Below, piece after piece: positions 58,636 through 64,000 of a stretch of DNA of 64,000 nt. The stretch comes from UBA4312 sp040266995. Lineage in GTDB: Bacteria > Bacillota_I > Bacilli_A > Erysipelotrichales > Erysipelotrichaceae. The DNA is taken from contig JAWRHV010000028.1 in the NCBI GenBank assembly GCA_040266995.1, positions 1-64,000 of the forward strand, read 5' to 3'. The notes under the pieces are model-generated. The model was not told where the DNA came from. It did no database searches and was given only the letters and a program-made list of their open reading frames with translations. How positions within the stretch are numbered: position 1 is the stretch's first letter; each line of letters begins with the position of its first letter. The position numbers and the translations under genes were made by a program.

Positions 58636-58636
58636 C

Positions 58637-58825
58637 CCACTTCATTCCAAAAAGAAAAGACAGCTTTTTAAGAATTCTTTAGTCCGTGGATCCAACGATC
58701 GATGCCATTACTTTGGAATACTGAAACCGGAAGGAACTTCTTGCCGCTTTCTTTCCATATGATCCTTGGCACTGGATTCTTTCATGATCTATTGCTATGT
58801 ATTGTCTCTTATCTTAAAAGATCTA
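58637..58825. other. Gene-poor gap between ccpA and ybeY, possible coding remnant
   Basis: About 190 nt without a supported gene. On the minus strand one frame is open for 43 codons (about 58681-58812) without a start, with stretches such as YGKKAARSSFRFQYSKVM. It might be a decayed transposase or duplicated gene fragment. I cannot match it to a family. Confidence 0.3.
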
Positions 58826-58854
58826 CGAAAAAACAGCCCTTCTCGGACTGTTTT
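58826..58854 (-). terminator. Terminator of ccpA
   Basis: Stem AAAACAG-CC with GG-CTGTTTT (one mismatch) and a GAGA-type loop, then TTTTTTC on the minus strand, 3 nt after the ccpA stop. Confidence 0.82.
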
Positions 58855-58856
58855 GA

Positions 58857-59864
58857 CTATTTGGTTGTATTTCTCGGCATTTTGCTGAATGCCATTTCAA
58901 TACTGCGGTTATATTCAACGCTTTGATCATCCATTAACATTTTTGTTAATAAGCGCATGGATACAGCTCCCATATCATATTCAGGGATCGTATATGCGGA
59001 TATATTTGGACGAACCATCATCAAATATTTATTATTCAGAATACAGATCAGTTCAGAATCATCCGGTATGCTGTAGCCTGCTTCATGACTCGCATTCAGC
59101 ATCGCAATGGCCTGCGAATCACGCAAAGTGATTACGACCTTAGTTGGCTTGTTGTTTTTAAAATAGTGTGACAAATAATTATAGGAGCTCTTATAGGACT
59201 CATCGTACGAGATATAGTGATCGAACGTCTTCCCTTTTTCTTCAAAGGCTCTTTGAATTCCTAACATCAGCTGCTGCATCATGCTCATATTGATTTTGTC
59301 TTCTACGATGGAAATATCGTCAATTCCCTTTTCAAAATAGGAAGTGACCAGCTCATAAGCCATCTTTTCAAAATCAATGTATACATTTCCTACATTGTTC
59401 AGCTTTGTCTCCGGTATTTTGCTTCCCACTACCACCATCGGAATCTGGTATTCATTCAATACTTCCATTTCTTCCTGTGAGAAATTATCATTGAACAAAA
59501 TGACACCGTCCACTCTTGATTTAATAATGGACTCGATCACATCCTGCATCTTGGAAATTCCCTTGCTGGTCGTATGGAACATAATGTTATAGTTATAGAT
59601 CTTCGCCACATCCATCAATCCATTCAGGATCTTTTCATTATAAGAGAACAGTTTTTCTCCCATTACGATGGATATTGTTGTTGTTTTGGATAAAGCCAGA
59701 CCCTGCGCAATTGCGTTCGGCTTATATCCCAGTTTTTCAATTGCTTCCTGTACGCGTAAACGCGTGTCTTCACGAACTACATTGCTGTCATTAATAACTC
59801 GACTTACCGTCGCCAAGGAAACATCTGCTTCTTTTGCAACATCATAAATCGTTATTCGTTTCAT
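58857..59864 (-). CDS. ccpA: LacI-family regulator, probable CcpA
   Basis: A 335-residue LacI-family repressor. The helix-turn-helix TIYDVAKEADVSLATVSRVI and hinge GYKPNAIAQGLALSKTT are followed by a periplasmic-binding-protein-like domain ending YDMGAVSMRLLTKMLM, very like CcpA. The order murC-DUF948-YtxH-ccpA is the Bacillus ccpA neighbourhood, which is my main reason for the name. The ligand domain is quite diverged, so a lineage-specific role is possible. GGAGA precedes the ATG, which overlaps the previous stop by 4 nt. Confidence 0.8.
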   Translation of the reverse strand: MKRITIYDVAKEADVSLATVSRVINDSNVVREDTRLRVQEAIEKLGYKPNAIAQGLALSKTTTISIVMGEKLFSYNEKILNGLMDVAKIYNYNIMFHTTSKGISKMQDVIESIIKSRVDGVILFNDNFSQEEMEVLNEYQIPMVVVGSKIPETKLNNVGNVYIDFEKMAYELVTSYFEKGIDDISIVEDKINMSMMQQLMLGIQRAFEEKGKTFDHYISYDESYKSSYNYLSHYFKNNKPTKVVITLRDSQAIAMLNASHEAGYSIPDDSELICILNNKYLMMVRPNISAYTIPEYDMGAVSMRLLTKMLMDDQSVEYNRSIEMAFSKMPRNTTK

Positions 59865-60496
59865 TCAGAATCTCCGCTTTCTTTGTTTTTGATTTTATTA
59901 ATTCCGGTATTGATAAATTCATTTACCTTTGAAATAGCGTCTTCCGCAACATCAACAGATTTCTTAAATGTATCCGATTCCCGGATCTTTTCAATGTGTT
60001 CGTTTCCTTTATCTACCAGATCTCTGACATTATCATTTTTCATCAGCAGATCCGTTCCGGCTTTAATTCCGTCGGATACCAGTCCGACAGCACCGTCGAT
60101 AAAATCTTTTCCCGCATTTAATGTCGAACGAACTTTTTCATTTTCACCAAACTCGGATAGCTTTTCTTTTGTGGTATTGAGAATATTCTCAATATCCTCT
60201 TTTGCCTTGTCTTTTCTGGCACGTACATTCTCCGCATTAGCGTTATTATTGATCCACGTGCGGAAATCATCCAACACAGATTTTATCTTCGCTTTCGCAT
60301 CTTCTACTTCCTGTTCCGCCTGTTGATCGTTGGATTCTGCCCGCATTTCATCCAATTCACGTAAAGCTTCCTCTTCCAGCTCATCAACAGATGTTTCGTC
60401 TACAATTTCAATCGGTTCCACAATTTCTTCAGTCGCTGCTTCTTCTTCAGTGACTTCTTCTACTATTTCTTCACTTTTTTTATTTTCTTCACTCAT
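59861..60496 (-). CDS. YtxH-like acidic helical protein
   Basis: A 211-residue protein without signal peptide. Residues 1-70 are strongly acidic (runs of Glu with Ile/Val), and the rest is predicted amphipathic helix with repeated short Lys/Glu/Asp-Asn segments, ending INKIKNKESGDSE. Position between DUF948 and ccpA corresponds to ytxH. No catalytic motif. AAAGGAGG lies 8 nt before the ATG at 60496. Function unknown; an envelope or stress-associated coiled coil is likely. Confidence 0.75.
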   Translation of the reverse strand: MSEENKKSEEIVEEVTEEEAATEEIVEPIEIVDETSVDELEEEALRELDEMRAESNDQQAEQEVEDAKAKIKSVLDDFRTWINNNANAENVRARKDKAKEDIENILNTTKEKLSEFGENEKVRSTLNAGKDFIDGAVGLVSDGIKAGTDLLMKNDNVRDLVDKGNEHIEKIRESDTFKKSVDVAEDAISKVNEFINTGINKIKNKESGDSE

Positions 60497-60983
60497 GTTC
60501 ATCTTCCTCCTTTGTATGATTTATTGGAAATTCTTTAGATTCTGTTTTGATCTGTTCTACTTTATCCTTCACAGCTTCCCCTTTTTCTGACACCATGTTG
60601 AAAACACTGTCTTTTTTCTCCGTCACCCATTCTTTAAGAGCTTCCGGATCCTCCGGCAGATTGGAGCTGTTTCTTTTTTCTTCAAACCAGGTTTTGGCAA
60701 CAACCGCATTCTTTTTCACAGAATCTGCTGCATTTGTTACGGCTTCCCTTGTTTTATGATGCACATCATCCACCGTATGGGATAAATCCTCTACTGTAGC
60801 CAAAGGCGCATCCAGTTTACGTACCTGATCTTCAGCTAAGATCAATGTACGATCCACCTCTTTTAATGTTTCAATAAGTTTTCTAAAAAGTAATGCCAGA
60901 TATACCAATGCTACAACACCAACAACGGGTAAAATGCACTTCGCTATAAAAGCTATACCTGATAATATCTGATCTGAATTCAT
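60489..60983 (-). CDS. DUF948-like membrane protein (YtxG-like)
   Basis: A 164-residue protein with one N-terminal membrane helix (about 9-34, IAKCILPVVGVVALVYLALL) and a cytoplasmic helical tail typical of DUF948 (LKEVDRTLILAEDQVRKLDA, VEDLSHTVDDVHHKTREAV). The C-terminal part is charged. AGAGGTG precedes the ATG. First of DUF948-YtxH-ccpA; function not established. Confidence 0.82.
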   Translation of the reverse strand: MNSDQILSGIAFIAKCILPVVGVVALVYLALLFRKLIETLKEVDRTLILAEDQVRKLDAPLATVEDLSHTVDDVHHKTREAVTNAADSVKKNAVVAKTWFEEKRNSSNLPEDPEALKEWVTEKKDSVFNMVSEKGEAVKDKVEQIKTESKEFPINHTKEEDEHE

Positions 60984-61002
60984 AAAATCACCTCTTTTAA
61001 TG

Positions 61003-61011
61003 ATTATAACA
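61003..61011 (-). promoter_or_regulatory. Extended -10 promoter for DUF948-YtxH-ccpA
   Basis: TGT then TATAAT (61003-61008) on the minus strand, with no good -35. The start near 60996 gives a short leader with AGAGGTG. Confidence 0.55.
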
Positions 61012-61039
61012 CTTTAATTTTTGACCGACTACATACTTC

Positions 61040-61053
61040 TGAAAATATTTTCA
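61040..61053. promoter_or_regulatory. 14-bp palindrome upstream of the ccpA operon promoter
   Basis: TGAAAATATTTTCA, a perfect palindrome centred about 50 bp before the predicted start. It resembles a cre site (TGNAANCGNWNNCA) except that the central CG is TA. Possible operator for CcpA or another LacI-type regulator. Confidence 0.45.
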
Positions 61054-61094
61054 TAATTCATGAAAGCACTTTTATTGATAAATAGTAGCTTAAT

Positions 61095-61121
61095 AAAAGA
61101 AGAAGACTTATTCAGTCTTCT
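61095..61121 (-). terminator. Terminator of murC, overlapping its stop codon
   Basis: Perfect 8-bp stem 61101-61108/61114-61121 with a 5-nt loop, then TCTTTTATT on the minus strand. The stop codon is 61108-61110. Confidence 0.82.
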
Positions 61122-62427
61122 CAAATATTTCTTTTACCATGTCTTTCAAAAGATAGATATCCTTGCTTGACATAAATACATAAACCGCCGGTGCCATGTC
61201 TGCCAGCACCTGCGCGCTCAGCTGATCAACATCCAGCAATACACTGCCCGGACATAGCTTTAGAAGGTCCTGGATGGTAACCGTGATCGTTTCATCTTCT
61301 CGAACTGCATTTTTCGGAAAATCACATAGCACTACTTGATCGGCGGTATTCAGACTATCCGCAAATTCTTTTAAAAAGTGCTGCAGACGAGAGTAGCGAT
61401 CCGGTTTATATAGCGCGATGACCTTCTTATCCGGATATTTTTTACGAGCCATATCGATCATATAGCGAATAGCTGTCGGATGATGCGCATAATCATCGAT
61501 CAATACACTTTGACCAACCTCTTCGATCACAGATCGACGGGCAATCCCTTTGAATTCCTGTAGACCTTCGACAATGTCTTCCGGTTTCATCCCCAGCTCA
61601 CTGGCCAGCGCAAAACATCCCAGGGAATCCTGTAAAAAAGGATCGCCTACTTCTGTCAGCTCTACATGGGCTAGGATGCTGCCTTTATGTCGAACATCAT
61701 AACGCATGCCAAAGGAACCCTGTTCGATATGAACCGCCTGATAATCATTGCCATCTTTAAGTCCATAAGTCACATATGGAATACTGTATTTCAGATTTGG
61801 CAAATACGGATCGTCGCCAAAAATAACGACTTCTTTTTTCACCTGGTCAACGAAAGACTGAAAAGCGGACACATAATCGTCCATATCCTTATAATAGTCA
61901 ATATGATCCAGTTCAATATTTGTGATGATCGCATAATCCGGATGATACGCCAAAAAATGTCGTTTGAATTCACAAGATTCAAACACAAAGTGCTCGGCAT
62001 TCGGTGGCATATATCCATGACCATCACCAATCAGATACGCTGTATGACCCAAACGCGACAACATATTTCCCAAAATACCGGTTGTCGTTGATTTTCCGTG
62101 CGTACCGGCCACACTGATGGATGTGAATGAATCAGCGAATATACCTAAATATTCGTTGTAGTAATATGTTTTTACAGTCGGATTATCAATAGCGGCTTGT
62201 ACCTCCGGATTGGATGTATCAAATGCCAGACCAATGATGACAGTATCCCCATCTTTTATATGGCCGGCATCAAAGGTTGTGAAGGGAATCCCTCTTTCTT
62301 CCAATCCATCCTGTGTAAATATATATTTTTCAATATCGCTGCCGTTTACTTCATAACCGGCATCATGAAGAAGGCATGCCAAAGCGGCCATGCCTGTTCC
62401 TTTGATTCCAATGAAATGATAAGCCAT
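61108..62427 (-). CDS. murC: UDP-N-acetylmuramate--L-alanine ligase
   Basis: MurC adds the first alanine of the peptidoglycan stem peptide. The 439-residue protein shows the N-terminal Rossmann motif GIKGTGMAALACLLHDAGY, the ATP loop VAGTHGKSTTTGILGNML, TNIELDHIDYYKDMDDY, and DDYAHHPTAIRYMIDMARKK. AAGGAGG precedes the ATG. It is followed by the DUF948-YtxH-ccpA unit. Confidence 0.97.
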   Translation of the reverse strand: MAYHFIGIKGTGMAALACLLHDAGYEVNGSDIEKYIFTQDGLEERGIPFTTFDAGHIKDGDTVIIGLAFDTSNPEVQAAIDNPTVKTYYYNEYLGIFADSFTSISVAGTHGKSTTTGILGNMLSRLGHTAYLIGDGHGYMPPNAEHFVFESCEFKRHFLAYHPDYAIITNIELDHIDYYKDMDDYVSAFQSFVDQVKKEVVIFGDDPYLPNLKYSIPYVTYGLKDGNDYQAVHIEQGSFGMRYDVRHKGSILAHVELTEVGDPFLQDSLGCFALASELGMKPEDIVEGLQEFKGIARRSVIEEVGQSVLIDDYAHHPTAIRYMIDMARKKYPDKKVIALYKPDRYSRLQHFLKEFADSLNTADQVVLCDFPKNAVREDETITVTIQDLLKLCPGSVLLDVDQLSAQVLADMAPAVYVFMSSKDIYLLKDMVKEIFEKTE

Positions 62428-62438
62428 TTCAATCCTCC

Positions 62439-63098
62439 TTAGTTTTTCGATGCAAATAATTTTTCCTGGTGTGCCACCGTATCTTTTGTCTTTTCAAGCA
62501 TATCGGATAAATCGATGGCTTCCGGTTCTTCCGGTGTAACATTCGGATCCGGCTGCTTCACCGGAATCTTGTCAACCGGTTTATATCCAGGAATGCTGGA
62601 TCCATACATCGGAGAAATCACTTTTACCAGATCATCGCTTTCAACCGGCTTATCCAGATCGATGGCATTATGAACTTTATTAAAATCCTTCTGTTCATCT
62701 TTTACATTTCCGAATATCGGTGACATGATGGACTGATATTCCACTTCTACCGTTTTATGTGTTCTTGGCTGCTGTATCTTACGACGATCATAACGATATG
62801 TTCTTCTCTTCTTCGCACTCGGATCGCGACGCGATACATCATCCACGTTTAAAGAACCGAAGCTTTCCGGTTTTTTCGGCTGTGTATATACAGGTTGCTC
62901 AGATACAGGTTGCACATAGGTTTGCTGGACCGGCTGAACCGTAGGCTGTACAGGCTGCTGTACCGGTTCCGGTGTCGGTTCAACATATTCTTCCTCTTCG
63001 TATTCTTCTTCCCGTTCCTGTTCTTCCAATTCTTCCATTTCTTCTTCTACATCAATATCTTCATTGAAAATTGACTGCATAAAATCTTTTAAAGCCAT
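62439..63098 (-). CDS. Hypothetical acidic protein with two SPxxG motifs (SftA N-terminus-like)
   Basis: A 219-residue protein with no membrane segment. Residues 1-20 are LKDFMQSIFNEDID-like; 17-40 are almost all Glu; 40-75 are Pro/Val/Gln repeats; then a basic part (RRDPSAKKRRTYRYDRR), and two similar motifs, SIMSPIFGNV (about 123-132) and VISPMYGSS (about 160-168). The SPIYG-type motif occurs in the N-terminal, non-motor part of the DNA translocase SftA, which in Bacillus is also near murC. No FtsK motor is present. Function unknown; a division or envelope linker is my guess. AAAGGAGG precedes the ATG. Confidence 0.8.
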   Translation of the reverse strand: MALKDFMQSIFNEDIDVEEEMEELEEQEREEEYEEEEYVEPTPEPVQQPVQPTVQPVQQTYVQPVSEQPVYTQPKKPESFGSLNVDDVSRRDPSAKKRRTYRYDRRKIQQPRTHKTVEVEYQSIMSPIFGNVKDEQKDFNKVHNAIDLDKPVESDDLVKVISPMYGSSIPGYKPVDKIPVKQPDPNVTPEEPEAIDLSDMLEKTKDTVAHQEKLFASKN

Positions 63099-63115
63099 CT
63101 GTATTCCTCCTTTGC

Positions 63116-63757
63116 TTATGATTCGTTGTCTGTCCATACAGCTCTGTAAATAGGCTGTCCCTTTTCGACAAATTTTTGTTCATATTCCGTAAACGCATCT
63201 TCATCATGCGTAATAGATCGATAATCCACATCTATCTCTTTCATTTTAAAACCAGCATTTTGAAATTCCAAGAGGGAATATGAAAATAATTTTGAATTAT
63301 CTGTTTTCATCTGTATTGTACCATTTTCACTCAGGATATGTTTATATTGCTCTAAAAAACTATGCGAGGATAACCTTCTTTTCGCATTTCGCTTTTTGGG
63401 CCACGGATCCGAAAAGTTCAAATGGATCACATCCACTTCATTCTCATCAAACCATTCTTCGATCTGGGCGGCATCTCCATGTATAAAAAGAAGCTTTCCT
63501 TTTTCGGTATCTTCATCATATTTTTTGGCAGCTTTTCCGGCCGCTGTGTCATTCTTTTCAATCGCGACAAATCCCTGTTCCGGATACATTTTGGACATCT
63601 GTAATGAATAATTTCCCATGCCGCATCCAATTTCGACATGCAGAACATCCGTTTGAAGAAATTCTTTCCATTTTCCTTTCAAGCCTGAAGGATCTTTGAT
63701 CCGGCATTCAGCTTGCTGCAAATAGTCAATTGCCCACTGGACTCTTCGCATTCGCAT
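63116..63757 (-). CDS. trmB: tRNA (guanine-N(7)-)-methyltransferase
   Basis: TrmB makes m7G46 in tRNA. The 213-residue product begins MRMRRVQWAIDYL, has the SAM motif VEIGCGMGNYSLQMSK, HGDAAQIEEWF, and the family signature FSDPWPKKRNAKRR. AAAGGTG precedes the ATG. It follows the pnp terminator and precedes the SPxxG protein by 17 nt. Confidence 0.96.
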   Translation of the reverse strand: MRMRRVQWAIDYLQQAECRIKDPSGLKGKWKEFLQTDVLHVEIGCGMGNYSLQMSKMYPEQGFVAIEKNDTAAGKAAKKYDEDTEKGKLLFIHGDAAQIEEWFDENEVDVIHLNFSDPWPKKRNAKRRLSSHSFLEQYKHILSENGTIQMKTDNSKLFSYSLLEFQNAGFKMKEIDVDYRSITHDEDAFTEYEQKFVEKGQPIYRAVWTDNES

Positions 63758-63802
63758 ATAATCACCTTTTTCTACACTCTTTATCTATGATACCTATTTT
63801 TG

Positions 63803-63834
63803 CTAAAAAAGAAAACCGAGATTTATCCCGGTTT
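63803..63834 (-). terminator. Terminator of pnp, overlapping its stop codon
   Basis: 10-bp stem 63813-63822/63825-63834 with one G-U pair, then TTTTCTTTTTT on the minus strand. The pnp stop (63833-63835) touches the stem. Confidence 0.83.
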
Positions 63835-64000
63835 ACTCATCTTTTGACTCCGTCTCTTCCTTTTTCGGTTCCGAAGGTTTTTTAAACTCTTTTTTCGGTT
63901 TCGGTAATAAAGCTTTCGCACTTACATTGACGCGGCCTTTATTATCGATTTCCGTTACTTTTACATCGATTGTATCCCCGATCTTCAATACATCCTCAAC
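63833..64000 (-). CDS. pnp: Polyribonucleotide nucleotidyltransferase, C-terminal end (partial)
   Basis: Only the last 55 codons are inside the window; the 5' part lies beyond base 64000. The visible sequence is the end of an S1 RNA-binding domain (VEDVLKIGDTIDVKVTEID, NKGRVNVSAKALLPKP) followed by a charged Lys/Glu/Pro tail ending SKDE. This is the usual C-terminus of PNPase, the phosphorolytic 3' exonuclease of the RNA degradosome. Another S1-domain protein is possible but less likely given the KALLPKP ending. Confidence 0.85.
   Translation of the reverse strand, partial: VEDVLKIGDTIDVKVTEIDNKGRVNVSAKALLPKPKKEFKKPSEPKKEETESKDE

Noticed and set aside
58702..58926. 74-codon plus-strand open frame
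   Set aside because: Its second half is antisense to the ccpA 3' end and terminator; no ribosome site.
1..64000. tRNA, rRNA, CRISPR array, prophage or intact insertion sequence
   Set aside because: No cloverleaf/rRNA signature, regular repeat-spacer array, integrase or transposase was recognised in either strand.

Overview
The window looks like chromosome of a low-to-mid GC Gram-positive anaerobe, most likely class Erysipelotrichia (Firmicutes/Bacillota). I infer this from Bacillus-like gene order (dnaG-rpoD-trmK; murC-DUF948-YtxH-ccpA; comGA-GG; ybeY-dgkA-era-recO), T-box-controlled tRNA synthetases, a single-chain glycyl-tRNA synthetase, an Rnf complex and MEP isoprenoid enzymes. It is almost entirely core genome. 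I saw no rRNA or tRNA gene, CRISPR array, intact insertion sequence or prophage.

Layout. 1-4.3 kb: nusA (3' end cut off), rimP and gmk on the minus strand, divergent from rqcH. 4.3-10.3 kb: a minus-strand rnfCDGEA-(small Cys protein)-rnfB operon, divergent from apbE, whose product flavinylates RnfD and RnfG. 10.3-24.7 kb: branched-chain amino acid synthesis, with leuACDB-ilvE (minus, leucine T-box), ilvBN-ilvD (plus), ilvC (minus), a DUF815 ATPase-GntR operon (minus) and ilvA (plus). 25-35 kb: ileS, ylmH, sepF, hpf, a radical SAM gene, tyrS and leuS; ileS, tyrS and leuS each have a T-box. 35-38.5 kb: a complete comG pseudopilus operon. 38.5-44 kb: MBL hydrolase, rpmG, an orphan CoA transferase, a small structured RNA candidate, a class B PBP and ispG. 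44-48 kb: a surface-polymer acylation cluster (SGNH, DUF4358, MBOAT, DHHW). 48-58.6 kb: nfo, cshB, ispH, trmK-rpoD-dnaG-glyQS, recO-era-dgkA-ybeY. 58.8-64 kb: ccpA, two envelope-type accessory proteins, murC, an SPxxG-repeat protein, trmB and the 3' end of pnp.

How the parts fit. The Rnf complex, ApbE and a four-cysteine membrane peptide form one electron-transport module, but its RnfB lacks the usual ferredoxin-like domain. Branched-chain synthesis has at least two control layers: uncharged tRNA-Leu acts on leuACDB, and a FadR-type GntR regulator has matching double operators at the ilvC promoter and at its own promoter, which also drives a DUF815 ATPase. Most genes start behind a strong Shine-Dalgarno, yet at least five promoter-proximal genes (apbE, the radical SAM gene, ispH, ybeY, the SGNH gene) have a -10 box only 6-7 nt before the ATG and no Shine-Dalgarno, so they probably give leaderless mRNAs. 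Many terminators are built into the last codons of genes. The most unusual non-coding element is at 40673-40896: a promoter, a potential pseudoknot, two tiny ORFs and a terminator, with no downstream gene on that strand.

Limits: all functions come from reading translated motifs and gene order. No database search, folding program or expression data was available.
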